DNA of 64,000 nucleotides, from contig JAFYGI010000008.1 in assembly GCA_017543265.1 (NCBI GenBank), forward strand, positions 1 to 64,000, given 5' to 3'. The position numbers and the translations under genes were made by a program. Each line of letters opens with the position of its first letter. Position 1 is the first letter of the stretch. Below the pieces are notes generated by a model. The model was not told the DNA's origin. It made no database searches and saw only the letters and a program-made list of their open reading frames with translations. Origin of the DNA: Bacillota bacterium (GTDB taxonomy: Bacteria > Bacillota > Clostridia > Lachnospirales > CAG-274). This document shows, one piece after another, positions 52,896 to 60,801 of this stretch.

Positions 52896-52941
52896 AATCA
52901 AATGAATATTTATAGCTGGGTCAGTCTACTGCGTGAAGTAT

Positions 52942-52996
52942 GGACATAAGCAACCAAAAGTGAATTCTGCCGAATGTCACGACGGAGTCTATGTCC
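52942..52996. other. Compact structured sequence of unknown type
   Basis: GGACATA (52942-52948) pairs with TATGTCC (52990-52996), and GTGAATTC (52960-52967) pairs with GAAT and TCAC (72-75 and 77-80 of the same hundred) around TGCC. The nested fold lies between the convergent relaxase and reverse transcriptase genes. It resembles a fragment of a structured RNA such as a group II intron domain, but I cannot confirm that. Confidence 0.45.
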
Positions 52997-53043
52997 TCTT
53001 GTTAGTGAGAATCCTAAAACCCTTGCACAACATTTTTAATAAA

Positions 53044-54018
53044 TTAGTCTGCACAATATTTAGTTATAAGATTTTCAATCTTAGTTATTTTCTTGCTAAT
53101 TTGAACAAGGTTATTTCTGTTTATATATGGAATAGACTGGATAAGAAAAGCACGGTAACCAGCTAATTTATTTTTTATTGTATATTTTTCTTTGTTGGAT
53201 TTAAAACCTTTAAATTGCTTTTTCCCCATTTCATAAATAATATTGTTTAATTGTGAAAGTTTCTTTCTTGATAATCTGATACTATTACCTACTACATAAC
53301 CATTAAGAGATATTTCATTTTTATATTTAAGTGTTTTTTTTGTATTAAGATTGAAGCCTTTTTCGCTTATTATAGTCTTAATCATATTTTGAAATCTGTA
53401 ATTGTGGATATAACTTGAATCCGACGAAAAAAGCATATCATCGGCATAACGAGTATAAGTTATATTTAACATCTTGCAATATTTTTCTATTCTAATATCT
53501 AAACTTCTAAATACGAGATTTGATAGTATCGGTGAAGTTAGCGCTCCTTGAATTATTTTGTCATCAATTGTCGTTATTCCAATAATATTATTTATAATCA
53601 GTTGTTTTTCTTCAGATGAAATGCTGTCATCAATATAGTAATTAAGCGATTCTTCAATATCATCGACATCTATTGAGCCAAAAAAATCTGAAATATCAAG
53701 TCTCAAGTAATATCTTGGTTCATTACTTGATATATGGGGAATTAAAAAATCATAGTATGATTTTCTTTTCCTGAATCCACAAACACATTCCGGAAATAGT
53801 AAATTCATAAAAAAGGAGTTTTTCAGTTTATTTTGTAATTCATATATCAAATTATTCTTTTTTATAGCATAAATTATTCTAAAACCCTCTTTTTTGGCTT
53901 TTTTGTAACAATGATAAGCACTTTTTTTATTATTAAGTGCTAAAGCCATTTTTTCCTCTGAAATCTCAACAATTTCATCAAAAAATTGGCTTTTACTAGT
54001 TATTCTAAATCCTATCAT
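53044..54018 (-). CDS. Retron reverse transcriptase
   Basis: The 324-residue enzyme (from the second ATG, which has AGGAG seven bases away) has motif A YLRLDISDFFGSI (about 105-117), the QGALTSPILSNLV block (157-169), the catalytic YADD (191-194) and LNGYVVGN (238-245) in the position of the retron thumb motif. The short single-domain size and the structured RNA directly upstream support a retron. The NAxxH motif often seen before motif A is not conserved (only a His in FLIPH), so it is a divergent member. It makes the branched msDNA that guards the effector. Confidence 0.85.
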   Translation of the reverse strand: MIGFRITSKSQFFDEIVEISEEKMALALNNKKSAYHCYKKAKKEGFRIIYAIKKNNLIYELQNKLKNSFFMNLLFPECVCGFRKRKSYYDFLIPHISSNEPRYYLRLDISDFFGSIDVDDIEESLNYYIDDSISSEEKQLIINNIIGITTIDDKIIQGALTSPILSNLVFRSLDIRIEKYCKMLNITYTRYADDMLFSSDSSYIHNYRFQNMIKTIISEKGFNLNTKKTLKYKNEISLNGYVVGNSIRLSRKKLSQLNNIIYEMGKKQFKGFKSNKEKYTIKNKLAGYRAFLIQSIPYINRNNLVQISKKITKIENLITKYCAD

Positions 54019-54033
54019 TATCATTCTCCTAAA

Positions 54034-54059
54034 AATTAAGAGAGCATTTCTGCTCCCTT
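54034..54059 (-). terminator. Hairpin between the retron RNA and the reverse transcriptase gene
   Basis: On the minus strand, AAGGGAGCA and TGCTCTCTT pair over 9 bases (one wobble) with a GAAA tetraloop, followed by AATTTTT and then the reverse transcriptase ribosome binding site. It should reduce read-through, keeping the RNA in excess over the enzyme. Confidence 0.7.
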
Positions 54060-54064
54060 AGATG

Positions 54065-54254
54065 AGTGAGTACTTCCCAGAATACCGCACCGCGAGTTTA
54101 CGCAATCCAAAGGCCACGAGCGGTATACTGCGTCTATAGTGTTAGCAATTATTATACCCTTGGATTCTACACATACACTCAGCGCCTGCCTTATGTACAA
54201 ATTTCACAAGGATGCAGTATATAAACGTCCTATACGTGCAAATTCCTACTCACT
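54065..54254 (-). ncRNA. Retron msr-msd RNA
   Basis: The minus-strand transcript starts six bases after the effector stop. Its ends, AGTGAGTA (a1, 54254-54247) and TACTCACT (a2, 54072-54065), are perfect 8-base complements, as retron RNAs require, and GG directly after a1 can supply the branching guanosine. Small hairpins (ACGT/ACGT, CCTT/AAGG) form the msr. A long hairpin follows for msd: 54104-54110 pairs with 54160-54166 and 54122-54127 with 54153-54158, with a GAGT/ACTC base. It lies immediately upstream of the reverse transcriptase gene. Confidence 0.75.
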
Positions 54255-54260
54255 AATTTA

Positions 54261-56198
54261 TTATATCATATTTTCAATGATTTGTAAAGTATGATACAAT
54301 TCAGGAAAATCTTTTTTAAATCTTTGTTTTTTATCAGCAATAGAAGCCAAGGGGGCTATCCTTAATTTAAAATAATAATTAAGCCAATCGGATATCCAAC
54401 CGCTTGTTTTATCTGTTGCTTTGCTAACAGTGTTGCTTTTAAAGTAAGCAGATTTAAAAATTTCATTTTTGCCATTGTATTCGGATAAAATTAAAATGGT
54501 TTTTTCTTTAGTATCTACTTCCGAACAAAAATGGTTATGTTGCTTTGTATGTTTAATCCCTTCATCGTCAATAAATTTTATAAAATCGTCTATATTTTCA
54601 TAAGTGATAATACTACCCTCTATTGTAGACCAATTAACTATAACATTATAATAATTACAATAGTTTATTATGGCAAACATTAATTGGTTAAAATCATTGT
54701 CGTTAATATAGTTTTTATTAGAAACTAATGTATAATTCTTTTTCAATAAATAATTTATAAGCGATCTTATATTTGTAATATCTCCGCCTATGATAGTATT
54801 GTAAAACTTAAATTGCTCCTTTTTTTGAATACACTTATTCGAAAGCGGATTTACAGTTTGTTCAGAATTTATATTAAATTTATTCTTTTTATTGTATTGA
54901 AGTACTTTGTCCATATCAATTAACAATTTATATGGCACACCTAAATTTAGATTGTCAGAAAGAACCGTTCTAAGCCTTTTATCATTACTGTCAAATGAAT
55001 AGAAATGTACTTTTTTTAATTTATCAAATAACTCCAGTATTTTTGGATGACTGAATAATTGTATTTCTGTTTCTCCTTCAACATAAACAAGACAATCACT
55101 AAAATAGCATTCTGTTTCACGAACAGTTACTTTGTGTTTTGAGTTTTTAATCCACGAAATATTCATTTTATTTATAACAGAATAGAAACCTTTTCTGGTA
55201 ACTCTATAAATAGAATAATCAGTATTTTGGTTATTAAGATCAGCTATTAGCTTTGGTGAATGAGTGCTTATCATACAAAAGGCATTTTTCTTTATATTCC
55301 GACACATATATTCAACAAACTCCGTAATATATTCATTATGAAGGCTAATTTCCGGTTCATCTATCAATAAAATAGGAAATTTGCAACTTATATCAGAAAT
55401 TTGAGGAATCAATGCTGTTAGTAATTTAAGATATGTAAATGAACTCGTGCCATCTGAATAATAATCAAGAGAATGCCCGTCAAAAACAAATTGATTCCCA
55501 CCAAAACGCATGGAAAACGCATTTTTATATCGTTCAGTAAAGTGATATTTATCTAAAGAAACATTGTATTCATTAAACACATTTTCTATAATATCTTTGC
55601 TCGAATTGTATTTTTCACCATAGATATCAAAAAATGCCTTGTCCAATATTTGTTTATAATCATCATTTGGTTTAGCCGAAGATAAATCACTGATGATTTG
55701 CCATAGCTTATCCCATGTATATAAATCAAGTCTTCTAGTATCTATATAGTATAATGGAAAAATTGATTTAATAGTATCGCATATGTGTTTATCTTCTATA
55801 TTCCATCTAATTGTCCCATCTCTAAATTGAATCATAGTAAGTTCAAGTTCTTCAGTTTCTGTAAAATCATAACTCTTATTTTTAGTTATATATTCATATA
55901 TTCTTTTAAATTCATTGCTTAGTTTTTTGTTTTGGTCTGCTTTTCTGGACAATAGATCAAATTGAAAAGCAATGGAAATTATGCACTTTTGTGTATAAGG
56001 GTTAGCACTATCAATTATTTGTTCTTCGGAATAAGGTTTGCCAATATACCTAAAAAAATAATCTATTGCTTTAAATATATTTGTTTTTCCTGATCCATTT
56101 TTCCCTAATAAACAAAAAATATCACTATGATCACTTTTTGAATCAATTACAATATTCTCTATGGATTTGTAATTTTGAATACTGATTTTGTTAATCAT
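54261..56198 (-). CDS. Retron effector: OLD-like ATPase with TOPRIM nuclease domain
   Basis: The 645-residue protein has an ABC-type ATPase domain: Walker A GKNGSGKT (32-39), Walker B ILLIDEP (276-282) and STHS (311-314). A TOPRIM domain follows with VYVEGETE (E374) and LLIDMD (D428, D430). Overcoming-lysogenization-defect (OLD) nucleases share this design, and the same fusion is the effector of some type I retrons such as Eco8. It lies upstream of the retron RNA, in the same direction, and is probably the toxic part held in check by the reverse transcriptase-msDNA complex. Confidence 0.85.
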   Translation of the reverse strand: MINKISIQNYKSIENIVIDSKSDHSDIFCLLGKNGSGKTNIFKAIDYFFRYIGKPYSEEQIIDSANPYTQKCIISIAFQFDLLSRKADQNKKLSNEFKRIYEYITKNKSYDFTETEELELTMIQFRDGTIRWNIEDKHICDTIKSIFPLYYIDTRRLDLYTWDKLWQIISDLSSAKPNDDYKQILDKAFFDIYGEKYNSSKDIIENVFNEYNVSLDKYHFTERYKNAFSMRFGGNQFVFDGHSLDYYSDGTSSFTYLKLLTALIPQISDISCKFPILLIDEPEISLHNEYITEFVEYMCRNIKKNAFCMISTHSPKLIADLNNQNTDYSIYRVTRKGFYSVINKMNISWIKNSKHKVTVRETECYFSDCLVYVEGETEIQLFSHPKILELFDKLKKVHFYSFDSNDKRLRTVLSDNLNLGVPYKLLIDMDKVLQYNKKNKFNINSEQTVNPLSNKCIQKKEQFKFYNTIIGGDITNIRSLINYLLKKNYTLVSNKNYINDNDFNQLMFAIINYCNYYNVIVNWSTIEGSIITYENIDDFIKFIDDEGIKHTKQHNHFCSEVDTKEKTILILSEYNGKNEIFKSAYFKSNTVSKATDKTSGWISDWLNYYFKLRIAPLASIADKKQRFKKDFPELYHTLQIIENMI

Positions 56199-56253
56199 CT
56201 TATCTTCCTTCTTAATACTATAAATAAAGAACTATAAAATAATATGTGCTATT

Positions 56254-56283
56254 ATCATATACACATTTTATTTTATTTTTCAA
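56254..56283 (-). promoter_or_regulatory. Possible promoter of the retron operon
   Basis: On the minus strand, TTGAAA (56283-56278) and TATGAT (56259-56254) are 18 bases apart, about 55 bases before the effector start. The -35 overlaps the end of the HEPN gene. Confidence 0.45.
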
Positions 56284-56872
56284 GGTCACGTATTATCTTT
56301 TTATATTCCTCTGATTTTCCGTTATACAGTACATCAATAATTACATCAAGTGCTTCATTGGCTAAATTGCATATTTCATCACCTTCGTTTATTTCATATC
56401 CCATAATAGCTACTTCAATGTTTATAAACCACCATTTTGTGATTTTCTTATATAATGCAATCATTTCAAAAAAAGCCTTAACTTCTTCTTTTCCATCCAC
56501 ACCTGATAAAATGATATTTGTTAATTCATGTGCATATTTGTTACGAATACTCTTGATTTTCGAAAACAAATCATAGTCATCACTTGAAATTGCGTTATTA
56601 TCTTTAAGCCATAAAAAAGATGCTTTGGTAATATCCTTATTTTTCTTATTATCTACAATACGATTTTTTATTTCGTCTTGATAAATCTCAGTTTTCTTTA
56701 TTACTATTTCACCATTTTCTATAGTTTCCTCGCACAATAAGAACTCAATATTCGATACAACATAATCTGTGAAATTCTCGTATACGGCAATAAATAATGA
56801 TACAAATGTTAAATTATCTTGTAGGAAATCTTCGTCAACAATATTGTTAATCCAATCATTATTTCTTTCCAT
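56273..56872 (-). CDS. HEPN-domain protein linked to the restriction-modification gene
   Basis: The 199-residue helical protein resembles the MAE_28990-type HEPN group. KSIRNKYAHEL at about 107-117 holds the RxxxxH RNase motif (R-N-K-Y-A-H), and the rest is helices without a second domain. HEPN proteins are often RNases in defence systems or toxins. Its start overlaps the restriction-modification stop by one base, so the two are co-translated and probably one system. Confidence 0.75.
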   Translation of the reverse strand: MERNNDWINNIVDEDFLQDNLTFVSLFIAVYENFTDYVVSNIEFLLCEETIENGEIVIKKTEIYQDEIKNRIVDNKKNKDITKASFLWLKDNNAISSDDYDLFSKIKSIRNKYAHELTNIILSGVDGKEEVKAFFEMIALYKKITKWWFINIEVAIMGYEINEGDEICNLANEALDVIIDVLYNGKSEEYKKIIRDLEK

Positions 56873-58008
56873 TATTTGCCCTCCGTCAGTTTCTGATACA
56901 TCTTCATAAGTTCAGCTACGCACTCGCTTTCGGTGTTGAGTTTGCCCCAAAATCCGTAGGCTTGCATAACAGCTTTATCGTTCTGCTGATGTGCCTTGCG
57001 AAGTTCGGGCGGCATGGTTGTTTCATCGTAGAGATCGGCAAGCGAACAATCGGGATATTTCGCCCTTGCATCAAGTATCATTTGTGCGGTTTGTTCTATT
57101 TTAGCTTTTTGCTCGTTAGTGGGGATGCACCATGGAAAATTATTGTATACTACTTCCTTAGAATAACGATAGTCGCTTTTAATTCTTCCACATACCGTTC
57201 TAATCCATGCCATGTGTACATTTGATAACAACACACCAAAAATATAGAGTGAAGCATTAGGAACAATCATATTTGCATTGCTACAAATAATATTTGAATC
57301 TACATATCCAATAGGGATATACTTTCTGTTTTCGGATGAATGACACGGTATTATCAAATATGAATGAGAAGGTTGTCTAATTTCTCCGAATAGAGTAGGC
57401 GTTTCAGCAAGTTTCTTTGTTCCCGCTCTATTGCTTTCAATTCTGGTTTTTCTTACATTTTGTACTGCTTCATATATCGGTGGAATAGCATTAATGATTT
57501 TTGGTGATACTCCTTGCAACCACAAGCACCATCTTTCCTTGTTATGTAAAAATTCTGTTGCACCAACAAATCTCTTAAACAAAGGTTCTGCGTTTGGATA
57601 ATTTTTTACAATTTCATTTTTTTCATCCGATGAAAAATCTGATAAAAATCCACCGTCATTCGGCATACTTCCGAAATCCATTCTTGGAACAATTGAAATC
57701 GGTTGCTTTCTTTTAGATATAATCACATCATCCGCTTCAACAAGATAACCATTGATGTTTTTAACAAATTTTTCAAAACCATTATCAAACAATCTCTTAG
57801 GAGCAGTATTAGCAGCAATGCTGAATCCAACAATGACACAATGAACATGAGCTTTTATAGTCGCTTCGCTATCCCAACGAAAAGTACGATGTGCAAAATC
57901 AATATGAACGCCTTTTTCAAAAAGAGTTTTCCAAAGAATGGCAACTTGCTCTCCCTGTGTTATGCTATTGGTAGAAACAAGTGTAGTTCTTATTGTTGTA
58001 CCTGCCAT
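56872..58008 (-). pseudogene. C-terminal part of an MmeI-like restriction-modification enzyme
   Basis: The 378-residue fragment holds the target-recognition and C-terminal helical parts of an MmeI-like (type IIL) enzyme. FAHRTFRWDSEA is the segment after the methylase, and KVVYNNFPWCIP lies near the end. It is in the same frame as the gene upstream, 11 codons after its TAA stop (VSCWYKKCADL lies between), so the two were one gene of about 921 codons. An ATG at 58008 could start it alone, but no good ribosome binding site is seen. Confidence 0.8.
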
Positions 58009-58041
58009 AAGGTCAGCACATTTTTTATACCAACACGAAAC

Positions 58042-59637
58042 TTAGTCAAGATTTCCGTTATTCTTTACACCATCAAAAATTTTTAATACATCTGATTTTT
58101 GTTCGCTATTCATTAATCTTGCACCCACAAACGGCGGATTTCCCATGATATAAGACAGCTTATCTTTCGGCACAACACTTTCCCAATCAATACGAAGCGA
58201 ATTTTCCTCAACGATATTTGCATAACTTTTCAGTGGCAGAAAATCGAGGTCTGCATGAATTATCTCTTCGGTCTCATGCATCATCTGACTTTCGGCTATC
58301 CAAAGTGCGGTCTTTGCGACAGTTACGGCAAAGTCGTTTATTTCTATTCCGTAAAATTGTCCGATGCCAACTTTTATGGGAATAACTCCACCGAGTATCA
58401 TCTGACCGCCGTGTATGGCTTCCAAAGCCTTATTTTCAAGACGACGCAGGCTGATGTAGGTTTCCGTGAGGAAGTTTCCCGAACCGCAGGCAGGGTCGAG
58501 GAAGGTAAGCGAAGCAAGTTTATCACGAAATTGCTCCAGTTTTGCTTTTCTTGTTTTATCGACCTTTGTTTCACAAATTTCCGCAAATTCCGTCTTTAAA
58601 TCATCAAGAAACAGCGGATCAATAACTTTGTGAATATTTTCGATAGAAGTATAGTGCATACCGCCCGAACGTCTTGTTTCGGGATTCAGCGTGCTTTCAA
58701 ATACTGCACCAAAGATAGTAGGGCTTATGTCTGCCCAATCAAAGTTCTCACTTGCACCGTTTATAAGCAAACCGACAATTTCATCGGTAAATCGAGGTAT
58801 CTCAATGTTTTCATCGGCAAACAAACCGCCGTTCACATAAGGAAAAGCCGCAAGGTCATCATCCATATAAGGATCACGGTCTTCGGGTTTAGTGTCGAGG
58901 ACTTGAAACAGTTCTATCAAAGCTTTGCGGACATCTTTGGGTTGAAAATGCGAAAGATATTGCCCGAACATTCTGTGCTTACCAAATATTTCGGAATCTT
59001 CCGCATATAAGCAGAATACAAGTCTTACACAAAGCATATTAAGGCTTTTGAGTGTTTCGGGGCTTTCGGGGTTCTTGTATTGCTTTAATATTGCATCATA
59101 AAGTTTTCCGACAAGTTCGCCCGCCTTCAAAGAAATTTCCATTTCCTTTTTAAGCATTTCACTGCCTGTTTCAACAAGAAATTGCAGTCGATAAAAATCT
59201 TTGGCAAGGTCTTTGAGAAATATTTGCTCGGGTTCACCGTTCGGCTTTTCCATATCGTAGACAAGAAATTCCTCAAAATTACAAGTAATTATCCAACGTG
59301 GGTGCTGCGACAGCGGCAGTTCGGTAACATAACGCTTTGCCTGCTGGAATGGAGTCAGCAATGAACCGTCGGATTGCTTGATAGGCTTTCGCAGATCTTT
59401 GCCGATAGACTTTTGCTCGATCATAACACGGGTGGATCTGATATAACCGTCTATAAAAGAGGTATGGTCTAAATGAACCTGATCTTCAAAACTGATAAAT
59501 CCGGCAATATCTTCCACACCATAAACATTTACAAGTAAATCTATCCAAAATTGCTGAGATTGTCCTTTTTCATATCCTTTACCCTGCCACCTTTGAGCAA
59601 AGTCCTTAGCTGCCTTTTTCTGTTCCTTTTCGTTCAT
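58042..59637 (-). CDS. N-terminal nuclease-methylase part of an MmeI-like restriction-modification enzyme
   Basis: The 531-residue protein has a PD-(D/E)xK nuclease at the N-terminus (D63, then E74-Q75-K76), a helical spacer, and a gamma-type adenine methylase with FLDPACGSGNFL (near 395) and catalytic NPPF (near 504). It ends early at TAA (58044-58042), where family members continue. MmeI-like enzymes methylate and cut DNA with one chain, so this truncated chain lacks its recognition domain unless the stop is read through. Confidence 0.85.
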   Translation of the reverse strand: MNEKEQKKAAKDFAQRWQGKGYEKGQSQQFWIDLLVNVYGVEDIAGFISFEDQVHLDHTSFIDGYIRSTRVMIEQKSIGKDLRKPIKQSDGSLLTPFQQAKRYVTELPLSQHPRWIITCNFEEFLVYDMEKPNGEPEQIFLKDLAKDFYRLQFLVETGSEMLKKEMEISLKAGELVGKLYDAILKQYKNPESPETLKSLNMLCVRLVFCLYAEDSEIFGKHRMFGQYLSHFQPKDVRKALIELFQVLDTKPEDRDPYMDDDLAAFPYVNGGLFADENIEIPRFTDEIVGLLINGASENFDWADISPTIFGAVFESTLNPETRRSGGMHYTSIENIHKVIDPLFLDDLKTEFAEICETKVDKTRKAKLEQFRDKLASLTFLDPACGSGNFLTETYISLRRLENKALEAIHGGQMILGGVIPIKVGIGQFYGIEINDFAVTVAKTALWIAESQMMHETEEIIHADLDFLPLKSYANIVEENSLRIDWESVVPKDKLSYIMGNPPFVGARLMNSEQKSDVLKIFDGVKNNGNLD

Positions 59638-59664
59638 AACTCCACCTCCTCAAAATTTCAACCT

Positions 59665-60711
59665 TTAATTCTGTTCTCTTTGCTCCAACATCGATTTTGC
59701 ATTTGCGATAGCCAATGACAATTTTTGTTCCAACAATGCTTTTGGCGGCATTTTTGTAAGATACTGTGCAACGTGGATACTTCCTTTGTCAAGTTCTAAC
59801 AGTTCTACAGTTTCTTGTGATTTTTCGGCACATAATATCAGCGCTACGGGAGACTCCTCATATTCCGCTTTTTCGTATTTCTCAAGCCACCTCAAATACA
59901 ATTCCGTCTGTCCTTTATCCTGCGGCTCAAATTCTCCGAGTTTTAATTCTATAAGCACTAATCGTCTCAAAGAACGATGATAAAAAAGCAAGTCCATATA
60001 ATAGTCCTTGCCATCTATAACGATATGCTTTTGTCTTGCAAGAAAAGCGAAGTCCGAACCCATTTCAAGTATAAACTTCTCCAATTCTGCCAATATGGCA
60101 TTTTCCAAATCTTTTTCGCTGTAAGAGTCTTTCAATCCCAAGAAATCAAGCATATATGGGTCACGATAAAACATATCAAGGCTCATTTTATTTTCATCGC
60201 GCAGCTCGGCTATTTCGTTTGCAATGGTTTCACCCGGTTTTTTGGATATAGCTGTGCGTTCATAAAGCATTGATTTTTTACGCTCTCTTAATGTTCTGAC
60301 CGACCAATTTTCTTTTCTTGACATTGTAGCATAGAAGTTTCTTTTTAATTCATCTTGAATAGGCAGTAACTCAACAAAATGCGACCACGTTAATTGTTGC
60401 GACAGTGTCGCAACAATCTCATACTCGGGGAATTCATTATAAAAATTCATCATTCTTGAAATGGCAGAACGCCCAAAATTCTTGCCATATTCAGCAGATA
60501 ATCTGCTGCCAATCTCTCCTATGATGTTTTTTCCGTAATCCGCCTTATTTCCGGGAACAATATTCGCAGATAAAGTCTTTCCTATTTCCCAATACATTTT
60601 TATTACAGATGTATTTACTGAATACATTACGGATTTTTTTGTCGATACGATTATCCCCGAAATATCCGTATATATTTTTTCTATATCAAAATTAGAAATT
60701 TCATTAGCCAT
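59665..60711 (-). CDS. YhcG-like (DUF1016) PD-(D/E)xK nuclease
   Basis: The 348-residue protein has the DUF1016 N-terminal helical domain (SRMMNFYNEFP, LTWSHFVELLP) and a C-terminal nuclease domain with DFAFLARQKHIVIDGKDYYMDLLFYH and VLIELKLGEF, which supplies the D and ExK residues. YhcG-type proteins are found next to type I and type IIL restriction systems and are thought to act on DNA ends. The frame opens at 60801, but the promoter -10 lies at 60760, so the ATG at 60711 with GGAAGG is chosen. It is the first gene of the defence cargo. Confidence 0.88.
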   Translation of the reverse strand: MANEISNFDIEKIYTDISGIIVSTKKSVMYSVNTSVIKMYWEIGKTLSANIVPGNKADYGKNIIGEIGSRLSAEYGKNFGRSAISRMMNFYNEFPEYEIVATLSQQLTWSHFVELLPIQDELKRNFYATMSRKENWSVRTLRERKKSMLYERTAISKKPGETIANEIAELRDENKMSLDMFYRDPYMLDFLGLKDSYSEKDLENAILAELEKFILEMGSDFAFLARQKHIVIDGKDYYMDLLFYHRSLRRLVLIELKLGEFEPQDKGQTELYLRWLEKYEKAEYEESPVALILCAEKSQETVELLELDKGSIHVAQYLTKMPPKALLEQKLSLAIANAKSMLEQREQN

Positions 60712-60759
60712 AAAATTACCTTCCCGTTTCATTCTTCTGTACAAATATTTTCTGATATA

Positions 60760-60788
60760 ATTATAAGATAAATACATTTTTAATTCAA
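60760..60788 (-). promoter_or_regulatory. Sigma-A promoter of the defence operon
   Basis: On the minus strand, TTGAAT (60788-60783), 17 bases and a consensus TATAAT (60765-60760) lie 49 bases before the YhcG-like start. Confidence 0.75.
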
Positions 60789-60801
60789 GTACCAATCGCA
60801 A

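Noticed and set aside
52849-53043. Retron RNA located downstream of the reverse transcriptase
   Set aside because: The upstream segment 54065-54254 has the matching a1/a2 ends and the usual position before the RT gene; the downstream structure lacks them.
53044-54024. Group II intron maturase
   Set aside because: The protein has no maturase or HNH domain, is short, and no intron boundaries surround it.
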